From the NCBI GenBank assembly GCA_030248195.1, contig JASAND010000633.1, positions 1-64,000 of the forward strand: a DNA stretch of 64,000 bases, written 5' to 3'. Shown piece after piece: positions 29,072 through 39,791 of this stretch; positions within the stretch are counted from its first letter, which is position 1, and each line of letters opens with the position of its first letter. The notes under the pieces are model-generated. The model ran no database searches. It saw only the letters and a program-made list of their open reading frames with translations, and was not told the origin of the DNA. The position numbers were made by a program, and so were the translations under genes. The stretch comes from Trissonchulus latispiculum. Taxonomy: Eukaryota > Nematoda > Enoplea > Enoplida > Ironidae.

Positions 29072-32000
29072 GATTTACAATATTACAATGACCATAAGCA
29101 TAGGAAGTAATCCCATCATCCAAAATGTAACGCCTATCATCAAAAGCTGACAAGCTAATTTTGTTAGAAGTTAGGGAAAAGAGTTGGTGCCTGTCGCTTC
29201 TGATCATATTCATTACATTTCGACGATGAGATTTATCAAACAAAGTTTGTACATAATCAGACTGATTCAGATGCTTTTTCACAACATACTTTTTAATACC
29301 CTTTGCCCGCTTTTTAGCCACACCCCCACATAAAATGCTGTACATTTTAGCCCTCAACCCACAAAACTCAGATATTGGACTACCATTCGTCTCATCTTTC
29401 ATTTTCCCCATAACCTTTTAATTAGTAGTGGAAAACAAAAGATGATCAAAAGGATAGTCACTGAAATCAAACAAATTAGAATCAACATGCATATCTTTAT
29501 ACACATCTTCACATTCTATATAATAGCACAAGCTGTCAGTGTCAGTAAACAACAATTTACATTTTGAACCATATTTAGGCACAATATAATTATAGTGGAA
29601 ATTGTACATGAGCGGTTTAGACAAATCGAGCACACTAAACCCAACATATATAGGCTTATTGAGCTCGACTGTCGGACGACTCAAACAAACTGCCACCAAG
29701 TCCTCATTAAAAACGGTTGCCTGCCCGTTCAAAACGAGGATTTGATACCAGCTTGCTGAATCGCGACTGGTCACTTACAAGTTCCACATTAATATATTGG
29801 CGGACATTTTCCATGGTTTTGCCAAATACTGAATTATTTAACAATTTAAACAAGTTCTTTTCAAAGTCACTTTTTGCTGCCTTGCGCATCTCAGTGTTAA
29901 AGTTTATATACTTCTGCATCCAAGCAGATTGACGAAATGCCAGGACGCGGTGCACTCGCTCTAATTTTAAGCCCAATGATAAGTATAACTTTAGATTACG
30001 AAAATGAATTATATATTTTTGTTTGTTATAAAGATTGGGCACAAGCTTATGCACCTTAGAACCAGTAACACTGAGATCCGTCTTCAACTGTTTACAATAA
30101 GGAGATAACATATCATCTGAAATGACAAGGTTTTCAGGGGCCAGAGGATAACTGTTGTGCAAATGATGAAGCTCTTTTGGGTACCCCAAATCAACCTCTA
30201 AAATATAACCCTCCTCCCCGTCTACATCAATTGTAGACCAATTAAATTTTGAAATTTCGGTATGTGAAAGCCAACGGAATTTAGAACATGGTTGCTTTTG
30301 ACTCATGGCCCAACCATACAAGTTATTAGCATCAAGATACATAATATACGATAGTTGTAAGGTGGGATCAAACGAATCTAAATAGGGGTTGTTCGCTTTG
30401 GCATAGCGATGAGAAATCATAGCCACACCTCCACGAATCCCCTGTTCAAAGAACATATACTGGTCGCTATCTTTGAGAAGCTCCAGCTTAATGCCAGTCA
30501 ACTTTAGACAAGCATCCCATCCAAAACTAGGTAATGTTTTGTAATGAATGGGATCCAAGTCATAGTGTTGAAGACAGAAAGCTCTGAAGTTCTCAAAAAC
30601 ATCTGCCAACAACAACACATCAGTCAGCAAATACAAATCATGGTATTCACCAAGAGTTTGCACATTAAAGTTTTCCCACACCGAAATGGCATGCTGATAA
30701 TCAGAGTCGGAAATGTCTTCCTCAGTAAGTTGGCTATAGAACACTGATTTAGGAGGAAGTCGATCTTCATCGAATCGCTGCCAGCAGTCCATATAGTCGT
30801 AAGGGTAAACACCCTTTCGAGTCATGTTCAGGGAAGTTAGCAGAGAGTACTTGAAGCTGGCTGGTCTGTAGGTTGCTAACTAAAGTGTCCAGAGATGCCA
30901 TTAGGAACTGATAACTATCAATGAAGCGAATTCGCCATGGAGTAGGCTCTCGACCGTACCCACCAATGACTTTTTCCTCCTCTGTTTCATCTTCAACTTC
31001 TTCATCATTGTTTTGACATGGTTTTGATACTGAGAAACTTAGGTAATCCTCCATTCCTTTTGCAACCGCATTCATTTTCAACTTTTTTGCGTTGCAAATT
31101 TTTCCAATTTCTTGCATTATTAGATGTCCATCATATCGTCGCAGATTGTGGAAGACCACTGTAATGTTTCTATTCAACCGATGCTGCTGGTTGCATCTGT
31201 TGTGAGCAGCACCGCGAAAGGCCCCACACAAATGGCAATGGTCTCTGACTCTATCTTCGTGAAGCTGCTTTCCATACAGATGACAAACATTTGATTTCTG
31301 AAAACCCGCCTCTTCTGATGAATCCAATTGCAGAGGAAGAGGACTGTTCAATGATGCACTATGACACTCAGCAATGTCGATCAATTCATCAAGAAACTTT
31401 TGAATGCAGTCGTTTCCTCGGTACACTATTGGTTTCCCAATAACCTTTGTGGAATCTCCACAGCATTGTTTGATGGAAATGAGACCATAACCACAAGGTG
31501 TGTGACGTTGATAGGCCATGGAGTATGATTTAGAGTCAGGTGGCTGGCAGGATTCTATCTTCTCAGTGAGGCACTCAAAGTCTGCGTAAACAACAATTGG
31601 ACTACGTAGATGGTTCTTAAATTTCAAAATGTCATTTTCAGGCATAATAGTTTTGATGAATAGCAAGGTTGTAGACATCGACGACAAAAATACTTCTTCT
31701 TGTGACCGCCACGTTGATCACTTAAGAGGCGATCGAGATCCTTGATCCAACTGTAATGGTTTTCATAAAGAAGCAAATCGACATGTTGACTGTAGTTTTT
31801 CTTCGATAGGTATAGAGGAAAAAAGGCCTTTCCTTCAACACCAAAAACGTTGATGCTGATGTTGTTGAGCTTTTTAAATTTGTGAACATCCTGAAGCTTC
31901 ATAGGCATTTCTAGACCAGCAATAGCAAGTTCATTGATGTACGACACGTATTTGGAGACTCGCTGAGAGTCTTGCTCAACAGGATGAATAGCTGCTAGAA

Positions 32001-32877
32001 TGCTCCAAAGAAAGCACAGATTATCCTTATTTTGCACGTTAACGACTGCCTTTTTTGCTTGAATCCATCTTGGTAGGGGTTTGTATGAGGATCCAGCAAG
32101 AGGATGATGACGAGCAATCTGTACATCCATATGCAAGATTTGATCCACAACCCAGTTGGAACCCAATTTAAGGAAAGTTTCCAAGTTCCTTTTAATGTCC
32201 TCCTCCGCCAGACTAATTTCTTCACCCAAGGGGGAACCAAGCTGTACGTCTTTAGCTTTACAACAGAAATGAGCATCAGTCACTTCAGTCTTATCCGTAG
32301 CCCGCCGAAGACGGGTCTTGACGCACAGCCAAAACTTTAATCCCATTAAACGTTCCCTTTCCCGAGTCAACAGTTGCATTAACTTATCTCGTACATCTCC
32401 AAGAAATACCACCATATCAGCCTCAAAGTCCCTTGGTACTACTCGGTACCCACACAACCAACCATAAAAGGCCTGTTGAGTAGGGATTACATCGTATGTT
32501 GGTCTTTGGGGTGGTTCTGGCGAAGGCAGTGGCATCTCTAGCAATTCATTATCAGATTCTGTCGAGGGCAAGGGCATCTCAAGCAATTCGTTATCAGAAT
32601 CCGTCAGCGGTAGCGGCATCTCCAGCAGTTCATCGTCAGATTTGGTATTTGATTCAAAATTAATCCTCTTAGAAGGTCCTGCATCATCATCATCTAATTG
32701 TCGCTTTCGGAGATGAATTCTCAAATCTCGTTCTAGATTGTCTTTCCTCGAAAAATCAGTCCCACATTGATGACAATGCCAGCTCTTGTTATCATGAACT
32801 GTCCGCTGATGACGTCTCATATAAGATTTCTTTTTGAAAGATTTACCGCAAATCTCACATAGGTAATCCTGAGACAT
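29067..32877 (-). pseudogene. PolB: Protein-primed DNA polymerase B (PolB), broken
   Basis: The Polinton replication polymerase. Two C2H2 fingers open it (CEICGKSF...H, CHQCGTDF...H), then an acidic linker. The 3'-5' exonuclease start is VVYADFEC, and the palm follows: motif A YLDANNLYGWAMS, motif B KLLNNSVFGKT, motif C FTDTDSLCYY. Four breaks: a deletion plus frameshift near 31,650 at a Cys-rich segment, a frameshift near 30,820, another near 29,720, and an in-frame TAA near 29,412. All catalytic motifs remain readable, so inactivation is fairly recent, or some breaks are assembly errors. A splice-acceptor-like TTATTTTTAG precedes the ATG. Confidence 0.9.
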
Positions 32878-32976
32878 GTCCTAAAAATAATTACGTATTA
32901 CGTTGATGATGTCACAATCATAGTCAGTAACCTCATAATCATATTTAACCAGGTTTCTTTTGTTTTAGAAAAGAAA
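32878..32976. promoter_or_regulatory. Divergent intergenic region of the Polinton
   Basis: 99 bp between PolB (left) and the plus-strand block. Contains TGATGTCA (CRE-like), and acceptor-like tracts ending in AG face both ATGs: TTTTGTTTTAG on plus, TTATTTTTAG on minus. It may be a bidirectional promoter, or simply two splice acceptors. Confidence 0.45.
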
Positions 32977-33438
32977 ATGAATAAGATCATGCTTGTACTG
33001 GTTATTGCAGCAGTAAGTGCTGCAATATATTTCTCTTGTAAAACTTGTCCTGGTACAGACAAATGCTACATAAACACCACTTTACCCTATGTTAATGAAT
33101 CTTGGGACATTGATCTTGGCTATAGAATGGCCGTTGATAGAAGAACATACGAAGAAGAAGTTGAATTGAGGGCAGTCATTGAAACTGCGACAAATCCTCA
33201 CGCAGTATGCGGAGAACGTCTTTTAATGTTAGAAGATATTTGTGCAGATATTTTCCTACGACTAAACTTTAATGGATCTGTGGTTGGACAATGTCAGGTT
33301 GGTCCAAATATTAGACATTTCTATTGGAAAACACCCACTACGACAGACTTGATTCATGCATTGTTGAGACTCGACATTGAGAAAGTATTTGACGATGACT
33401 CATCGATTGTTTGCGTCTTCTTTGACCTACTAACCTAA
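32977..33438 (+). CDS. Small membrane-anchored Polinton protein
   Basis: 153 residues. An N-terminal hydrophobic segment (about residues 4-20) fits a signal anchor or signal peptide, followed by six or more Cys (KTCPGTDKC, CGER, DICAD, GQCQ), suggesting a disulfide-bonded luminal or extracellular part. No family recognised. First gene of the rightward block. Intact frame. Confidence 0.6.
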   Translation: MNKIMLVLVIAAVSAAIYFSCKTCPGTDKCYINTTLPYVNESWDIDLGYRMAVDRRTYEEEVELRAVIETATNPHAVCGERLLMLEDICADIFLRLNFNGSVVGQCQVGPNIRHFYWKTPTTTDLIHALLRLDIEKVFDDDSSIVCVFFDLLT

Positions 33439-33446
33439 ATATTTAA

Positions 33447-34138
33447 ATGGATATAAATGGATTTACTGGGAGACCAATCAGTTTGTATGGATTCTGTGGT
33501 ACGTGTTGCGGCTTCCGAGTTATGTCGGGGTTCAAATTCAAGGCTTTTACGCAACAGAATGAGGGGTTGGCGTGGAGGAAGACGGATCAAACTGCTGATC
33601 ACGGTTCCAGCTCTCAATATGAAGGTGATAAGCCTCGTGCCTACTGGCCTCCTTCTGCGGCACCGTGGGCACCGCCACCACCACCACAGGAAAATCTTTA
33701 CGAGTCCTTTGTTGCGGAGATGATGGCTGTCAGCAGATCTGAACCCGAGCAGGAATGGGAGAGGCACTATCTTCTTGCTTTTGCTAAGGAAGTTGAGAGA
33801 TTGGCAAGATACTATGCCAAAAACAACTTTGAATGTCTTGGATGCCTCCTTACTTGTCTATCACAGCAGGATCATACGCATATCGTACGCTTGATGCGTA
33901 TCGAAATTACTTGGATACCCATTTTCAATATTTGGTTGAAGAAGCTGTTGATATGGAAGATGCGTTGAAGAGAACGAACGTACCTATTGACATGAATGTA
34001 CCTGACCAATGGAATGTTTGCTCTGTTGACTATAAATGCAGGACTGTATGGCGTCCTTTGGTATATGAAGCAATACTTAATGACTATAAAATGTTCCCAA
34101 CTGACAGGATAAAAGCTGTTGATACTGTATATAAATGA
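33447..34138 (+). pseudogene. Polinton protein of unknown function, frameshifted
   Basis: An open frame from ATG 33,447 runs through a Pro-rich stretch and a helix (EWERHYLLAFAKEVERLARYY), then loses sense near 33,830. A second frame, from 33,833 to 34,138, continues in similar style (LDAYRNYLDTHFQYLVEEA, DQWNVCSVDYKCRTVWRP). I read one gene with a single frameshift near 33,830; two overlapping genes is the alternative. Family not recognised. Confidence 0.55.
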
Positions 34139-34165
34139 CGTGTGTGTACCTTAATGTCAATTAAA

Positions 34166-34764
34166 ATGGACGTCCGTCTCAAGTGCCTTTTAGTATGCTA
34201 GTAGTAGGGCCTTCTGGTAGTGGCAAGTCTCAGTTTACTTCAAAGCTGCTAGAGAACAGATACCTAATGAAAGATTGTCCTAAACGGACGATTTGGTGCT
34301 ACAGTGTTTGGCAACCTCTTTACAACAAACTAGACTATGAATTTAATCAAGGATTGCCAGCAGAGGAACTGCTGAAAGAAGGAAACATGGTTCTAATCCT
34401 AGATGATCTAATGAGCGAGATGCCCGAGGTGTTGGCAAACATTTTCACAAAGTATAGCCATCACTACAACATAAGTTGCATCGCGCTGCTTCAAAACCTG
34501 TTTCCCAAAAATTATCGGACTATATCACTCAATGCAAACTATATTGTTCTAATGAAAAATACTCGAGACAGAGCACAAATTGGACATTTATCGAGGCAGG
34601 TGTTTCCGGGGAAAGGAAAGTTTTTGATTGAAGCTTTCGAAGATGCTACTAAAGAACCCTATTCTTATTTACTGTTAGACTTTAAACCAGAGTCTCATGA
34701 CCAAACACGCGTTATCAGCGGTATTCTACCTGGAGAAGAACCTGTAGCCTATATAAGCAAGTGA
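34166..34764 (+). CDS. A32-like (FtsK/HerA) DNA-packaging ATPase, 5' end disturbed
   Basis: Walker A GPSGSGKS and Walker B MVLILDD, then a QNLF sensor-like region, in the order typical of Polinton packaging ATPases, which drive DNA into capsids. The long frame has no ATG upstream of codon 34,192, only a few residues before Walker A. An ATG at 34,166 lies in another frame, and a one-base slip near 34,182 would link it. The N-terminus is therefore probably frameshifted, or translation starts at 34,192. About 190 residues, normal for the family. Confidence 0.85.
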
Positions 34765-34786
34765 AAACTTGTCAGACTTTAGTACA

Positions 34787-35116
34787 ATGGGTCTATACCG
34801 TCTCCAGAAACACTATAAAAAGCTACAGTCTGTGGCTGGAACACATCTCAGACACCGCAAGCCTCTATTGAATAATGCCAGCGATGATTTTCACCGTTGT
34901 ATTTGTGAATGCGCCCTGAACGTATTAAAAGGAAATGTTCCAATCACAGCAGCTCAGAAGAAACGTTTAGCTCGTCACAAGAAAATTCTCAGAAAGATAA
35001 GCACTCCTGGAAGTGATATAAAGCACAAACGTCGGCTTATTGTTCAAAGTGGAGGAAACTTTCTGCTTGCTCTCATACCAGCAATTGCAGCCATTGGTTC
35101 ACTACTAGGAAGATGA
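34787..35116 (+). CDS. Small basic Polinton virion-type protein
   Basis: About 109 residues from the ATG at 34,787, which has CAGACTTTAG just before it. Many Lys/Arg (AAQKKRLARHKKILRK) and a hydrophobic, Gly-rich C-terminus (FLLALIPAIAAIGSLLG). Similar short basic proteins with a hydrophobic tail occur in many Polintons and are presumed virion core or membrane-active parts. That role is inference. The stop overlaps the next ATG by ATGA. Confidence 0.65.
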   Translation: MGLYRLQKHYKKLQSVAGTHLRHRKPLLNNASDDFHRCICECALNVLKGNVPITAAQKKRLARHKKILRKISTPGSDIKHKRRLIVQSGGNFLLALIPAIAAIGSLLGR

Positions 35117-36315
35117 CCAGCTTCAGGAAAATGAAACTTGTACCATATGACAGTAACTGGAAAAAGCCAATTACTAGCAAGTTGACAGGACTAAGAAACG
35201 ATATGGATAATATTTTATCTCATCAAGGAAACGATCAAGCCTTGAAGAAGTTTCAAGAGCTGTTGTCTCAGTATAAACATTATCAAGAGTGCATAATTGC
35301 ACTATTATTAAGAAAACTCCGAGCACCGCCCCGGGGGGGGGGGGGGACCCTTTGCATACCCCCCACCAAACGGGGCGGCAAAAACCCAGGATCACCTGCC
35401 TACCCCCCCGACGGGGAGGGGGTTTCTGCATCTGATTGGCTGTTGCCTACCCCCCACGGGGAGGGGGTATGATGGGACCCCCCCCAAACGGGGGAACATT
35501 CGCGTATTGTGGTCGGAGCACCGTTACGCAATGCCAAGGTGAATCCTCAGCCTGAAGCAATTGTGTCGAAAGAATTTGATGATGTTGACTTTGCTAGTTT
35601 CTCTGATGATATGGAACCCATGATTAACGAACAGGAGCTGACAACAGTAACAGAACAACTCGCTCGCAATCCAAACATTCTCACATGGAATGATTCTGGT
35701 GAAATAATCTTTCACAACGTTAGAGTTCCAAATACAAATATAGTGAATCTTGTGGAATCTCATTTAACTGGAACTACAGGAGAACCTGGTCAAACTATAT
35801 TCGAAGCTGCTCTTCAAGAAATGCAAGTCGATGAGCCATCTCGAAAACGTGAAGCTATTCCAACATCTGATGATACTATAAAAAGGCAGCGTCGTGGAAA
35901 AGAGCTGACGAATATTCAGAAGAGCTTACACAGACGTTGGAAAGAGAAACAACTAGCAGCAAGACAGCACTTTAAGAAAAGGCGTTTGATTGCAAAGCAA
36001 TTGGTTAGACCAAAGTATCTTGGTAAACGAAGGTTAGATCCTGAAGAATATCCAACAAAGAGGGCTACTACTGAACACAGATTCTATACAAGTCATCAAC
36101 CTAAATGGATTGGTCAACATCAGGTAGAAGGAAAGCGCAGCAGGTTTAAAGGAGGTCCCTTGACAAAGCATGCAAAGATTGTCAACTTTGCAAAACGTAA
36201 AAGAAAGGACGACTGGCCAGAACGACTTGAGCCCAAGTCAAAAGGGTTTAGATGGATGCAACTTTGGATCATTTGTATTACACACCTGGGTTACCTACTG
36301 CCTATTCTGGAATAG
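35113..36315 (+). pseudogene. Polinton basic protein interrupted by a 187-bp insertion
   Basis: Starts at the ATG overlapping the previous stop. The first 75 residues form a helical segment (KLVPYDSNWKKPITSKL..). A GC-rich insert (35,329-35,515) then introduces a TGA at 35,470. The same frame resumes after the insert with an acidic region and then a long Lys/Arg-rich part (KRQRRGKEL, HFKKRRLIAKQLV) resembling a nuclear or DNA-binding protein. The tail overlaps integrase in another frame. Insert plus TSD is 195 bp, a multiple of three, so the frame is kept. Function unknown. Confidence 0.7.
35329..35515. mobile_element. 187-bp GC-rich insertion with 8-bp TSD
   Basis: GAGCACCG flanks it on both sides (35,321-35,328 and 35,516-35,523). 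The insert has long G and C runs and repeats CGGGGAGGGGGT twice. I see no terminal inverted repeats. Its composition is unlike the AT-rich element around it. Confidence 0.7.
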
Positions 36316-37316
36316 CTCGTCTTGTAAAAGCTGTAAAAGATAAAGATAGAGTCGAACGATGGCTACGTCGTCAAGATCCATATACTTTACACAAGCAAGC
36401 AAGAAAAAAGCTAAGTGTAGAACCTAGAGTCTATGTGCCTGGAATTGATGCACAATGGGCTGCTGATCTTTGTGAAATGGGCAATATAGCTAAGTATAAT
36501 GATGGATTCCGCTATATGCTGACAGTGATTGATGTATTTTCCAAGTATGCGTGGGCAATACCTGTGAGAACTAAGCATGGAAAAGACGTTACAGCAGCTT
36601 TCGAGAAAATTCTCATCAATACTACTCGAAGACCTGAAAAGTTGGAAACTGACCGTGGCAAGGAATTTTACAACCATCATTTCCAGCATATGCTCAGGCT
36701 TTACAATATAGATCACTTTTCAACGTACAGTGTTCATAAAAGCGCTACAGTAGAACGATTCAACAGAACCTTAAAGAATTTGTTGTACAGGTGCTTTACT
36801 GCAAAGAATACATATAGATGGTTGGAAGTGCTACCAGACATGTTGCAAACGTACAATTCCTGTTTCCACAGAAGTATACAGATGGCACCTAATGATGTGA
36901 ACAACTCAAACGAAGCAATCGTATACAGTAATCTGTACACGAAAAAGAAGAAGAAGGTGAAAGAGAATGCTAACTTGTCTGAAGATAAACTGGTTAGAAT
37001 GAGTAACGTGAAGGCTATGTTTGAGAAAGGTTATTTACCAAACTATACTGAAGAACTGTTCAAGATTGACGAGGCTATACCAGGAAATCCAAATCGTTAT
37101 GTTCTAAAAGACCTGATGGATGAAACTATAAAAGGGAAATTTGTTGCTCAAGAACTTCAACCAGTTGACAAAGACTTTGACGACATCTGGAAGATTGAGA
37201 AGATTTTACGTACAAGAAAAGGCCCTCAAGGCATTGAGTACTTGGTTAAGTGGCAAGGATATCCAACAAAGTTTAATTCATACGTCAAAGAAGGTGATAT
37301 TGTCAGCCTAGCATGA
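36252..37316 (+). CDS. INT: Polinton integrase with chromodomain
   Basis: 354 residues. Retroviral-type DDE core: Asp72 (AQWAADL), Asp134 (ETDRGKEF) and Glu168 (SATVERFNRTLK), with 33 residues between the last two. A C-terminal chromodomain covers about 315-350 (IEKIL.....GIEYLVKWQGYP). This enzyme inserts the element and makes the 6-bp TSD; the chromodomain may target chromatin. The ATG at 36,252 sits directly after GGGTTTAG. The frame is intact with all catalytic residues, and the stop overlaps the next ATG (ATGA). Confidence 0.93.
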   Translation: MDATLDHLYYTPGLPTAYSGIARLVKAVKDKDRVERWLRRQDPYTLHKQARKKLSVEPRVYVPGIDAQWAADLCEMGNIAKYNDGFRYMLTVIDVFSKYAWAIPVRTKHGKDVTAAFEKILINTTRRPEKLETDRGKEFYNHHFQHMLRLYNIDHFSTYSVHKSATVERFNRTLKNLLYRCFTAKNTYRWLEVLPDMLQTYNSCFHRSIQMAPNDVNNSNEAIVYSNLYTKKKKKVKENANLSEDKLVRMSNVKAMFEKGYLPNYTEELFKIDEAIPGNPNRYVLKDLMDETIKGKFVAQELQPVDKDFDDIWKIEKILRTRKGPQGIEYLVKWQGYPTKFNSYVKEGDIVSLA

Positions 37317-38074
37317 TGTATCTGTTTCTACCATCAAATAGCTCAATGGATCACTTTCCTGATAACACGTTGGCAAACTTCCGAGTGAAATTGGCCAAAC
37401 CTCTTATTCTGCATGGACAACATGAAGTGGCGCTAGTGGAATTGATTTATCCAAACTCTTTCTTGACATTTCAATCGTCTGATGCTACAATATATTTTCA
37501 TGATGACAAAGAATCTAATTACAAAGTTACGGGCAAGATTGTCCTTCGATCTGGTCATTACTCCTCTCCAGAAGAACTTGTCGATCAATTACAGCAGTTT
37601 AGCAGTACGGGAGCTCACATTGACTGGATGCCGGAAAAGAAGCGTTACCGAGTCAAATATAGTGAGACAAAGGCGTTTGACCACATATCGCTAAGCCCAG
37701 TGCTTTCCTATATTCTTGGTTTCAATTCTGGCTCCAACTATTACCACTTTTATGCTGAGTCAACCTATGCAGACTTCCCTCCAAATTTTGGAAGTGTTCA
37801 GAATAGCATGTTTGTGTACTCAGATTTGGTTGATTATCAAAGAGTAGGTGATACTATGGCACCACTACTTCGTGTAGTTAACACATCTAGCAATAATCCA
37901 GGGACAACTATATCTGAAAAGTATATAAAGCCGTACTATCTGGATATGTCAAAGTCATCAATCGAAGTTGTTCATATTCAAATCAGAACAGCAGGTGGTC
38001 TGCCGTTTCCATTTATAAGCAGCAGTCCCTTAATTTTAAAGCTCCATATTAGACCGAAACTACTGGCGTCATAA
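37313..38074 (+). CDS. Minor capsid (penton) protein
   Basis: 253 residues. The start LFLPSNSSMDHFPDNTLANF is the recognisable Polinton minor-capsid opening, followed by β-rich sequence (LILHGQHEVALVELIYPNSF). The family folds as a single jelly roll at capsid vertices. Overlaps integrase by ATGA and the next gene by one base (TAATG). Frame intact. Confidence 0.88.
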   Translation: MMYLFLPSNSSMDHFPDNTLANFRVKLAKPLILHGQHEVALVELIYPNSFLTFQSSDATIYFHDDKESNYKVTGKIVLRSGHYSSPEELVDQLQQFSSTGAHIDWMPEKKRYRVKYSETKAFDHISLSPVLSYILGFNSGSNYYHFYAESTYADFPPNFGSVQNSMFVYSDLVDYQRVGDTMAPLLRVVNTSSNNPGTTISEKYIKPYYLDMSKSSIEVVHIQIRTAGGLPFPFISSSPLILKLHIRPKLLAS

Positions 38075-38490
38075 TGTATAATCACGACCAACAGATGTTG
38101 AATGACTATTATACAAATCAAGCATCTGGAAATCTTGCCTATTTTTCTGGTCCATCTATTCAACAAGGTCATGGATTGGGAGGACTGTTTGGTAGCTTAT
38201 TCCGAGGCGTGGTACCATTTTTTACTAAAACTGTTGCTCCTCTCCTAAAGTCAGGTGCCAAAGCTGTCGGGCAAGAAGCACTAAGAACAGGAGTCAATGT
38301 TGCATACGATATTGTTAGGGGAGAAGATCCGCTAGAGTCCTTAGAAGCTAGAGGAAGACAGGCTGGTCGTAGGCTAATGCACAAAGGTGTAGACAAGCTT
38401 TTGGGTCAAAGAAAACCATCTCGACAAGGTATAAAAGGAGCAAAAAGACAAATATATCAAGACACATTCAGCAATGGCAATGATACATGA
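38074..38490 (+). CDS. pVI-like small virion protein
   Basis: 138 residues with a GHGLGGLFGSLFRGVVPFF segment, then amphipathic helices and a basic C-terminus. Polintons regularly have such a Gly/hydrophobic plus basic protein beside the capsid genes, compared by others to adenovirus membrane-active or core proteins. The assignment rests on position and composition. Overlaps MCP by 17 bp. Confidence 0.65.
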   Translation: MYNHDQQMLNDYYTNQASGNLAYFSGPSIQQGHGLGGLFGSLFRGVVPFFTKTVAPLLKSGAKAVGQEALRTGVNVAYDIVRGEDPLESLEARGRQAGRRLMHKGVDKLLGQRKPSRQGIKGAKRQIYQDTFSNGNDT

Positions 38491-39775
38491 GCAATCTTGT
38501 CCTTGTGTATCTACACAATTGGATCTATTCAAATTGCCAGGAACCCAAACAAGTCAGGAGAAGAGCAATTATGTACCCTACTATCCTTTGGCTAATACAA
38601 CAGATGGTGGACCGATAGAGTTTGACATAAAACCATCTCCTCACTATACGGATTTGTCTGATACTCAACTCTATATGGCTGCAAAGATTGTACTAGCAGG
38701 TAGTGGAAATGCATTTGCTAATGATGTAAAAGTAGCACCAGTTAACATGCTGCTACATGCATTGTTTTCTAAAGTGGATGTGCATGTGTGCAATCGTATG
38801 ATAACTCAGAGCACAGGAACATATCCGTGGAAGGCTGCGTTTGAAACTCTGTTAAACTTTGGTAGTGACGCAAAAGGAAGTCAGCTAACCTCAATCCTAT
38901 ACTACAAAAATACAGAGGTGGAAGATGTAAATGCAGCAGCCTCGGCGAGTAATACTGGTCTGGCAAAACGCTGGGTTCGAACAGCAGGCAGTAGGCTATT
39001 TGAGCTATACGGACCTCTTCACGTGGATCTGTTCTTCCAAGAAAAGTATCTTTTAGGCAATGTGCCTGTTCGGATCAAACTCATTAGAAGTTGTCCTGAG
39101 TTCTGTCTAATGTCTGGAGAAGATATAACACAAAAGTTTAAAATTGAAATCACTGAAGCAATACTGTGGGTGCGACATGTACAAATTGCTCCGTCTATTT
39201 CGCTGGCTCATGAAAAAGCATTATCTATTGGAAATGCCCTGTATCCAATCAACAGAACAGAAATTGAGGTGCTAACCATCCCGTACAACTCCCGATCAGC
39301 TTCAAGGGATAATTTCTTTGCTGGACGCATACCGAAGAAGTTGGTATTTGCCATGATTACGAATAATGCGATGAATGGTCGCTATACCAGCAATCCATTC
39401 AACTTTCAGCTATTTCATCTGGAGAATTTGGAGCTGACTATAGATGGGGAACCTGTTGCCGGTTGCCCTATGATGCTAAGTGATAAACGTCTGATTAGAG
39501 CTTATGCCAACCTGTTTAACGTAAAGAACAAATCCTATTCCGATTCTGGAACCGATATAAGCTATCCAAACTTTCAAAATGGTTATGCTCTGTTCTGCTT
39601 TGACTTAACTCCAGACGGATGTGGTAATACTTCTCACCACTTGGAATTAAGTAAACAAGGAAATCTACGACTCAGTCTTCAATTTGCCAACAACTTGATA
39701 CAGACGATCAATGTAATTGTCTACGGCGAATTCGAGAGTGTTATCGAAATAACACTAGATCACGTGAGCTGTTGA
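38474..39775 (+). CDS. MCP: Major capsid protein (double jelly roll)
   Basis: 433 residues, intact. Features of Polinton MCP: an early DLFKLPGTQ/YVPYYPLA region, many β-strand segments, IPYNSRSASRDNFF in the middle and VIVYGEFESVIEI near the end. It would form the icosahedral shell, indicating capacity to make particles. Somewhat short for the family but with both ends recognisable. The ATG at 38,474 lies inside the previous gene, preceded by ATTCAGCA. Confidence 0.92.
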   Translation: MAMIHEQSCPCVSTQLDLFKLPGTQTSQEKSNYVPYYPLANTTDGGPIEFDIKPSPHYTDLSDTQLYMAAKIVLAGSGNAFANDVKVAPVNMLLHALFSKVDVHVCNRMITQSTGTYPWKAAFETLLNFGSDAKGSQLTSILYYKNTEVEDVNAAASASNTGLAKRWVRTAGSRLFELYGPLHVDLFFQEKYLLGNVPVRIKLIRSCPEFCLMSGEDITQKFKIEITEAILWVRHVQIAPSISLAHEKALSIGNALYPINRTEIEVLTIPYNSRSASRDNFFAGRIPKKLVFAMITNNAMNGRYTSNPFNFQLFHLENLELTIDGEPVAGCPMMLSDKRLIRAYANLFNVKNKSYSDSGTDISYPNFQNGYALFCFDLTPDGCGNTSHHLELSKQGNLRLSLQFANNLIQTINVIVYGEFESVIEITLDHVSC

Positions 39776-39791
39776 TGGACTACAAGGCTTA

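Noticed and set aside
29067..32877. Programmed frameshifting in PolB
   Set aside because: Three separate shifts, one with missing residues, plus an in-frame TAA fit decay or sequence errors better.
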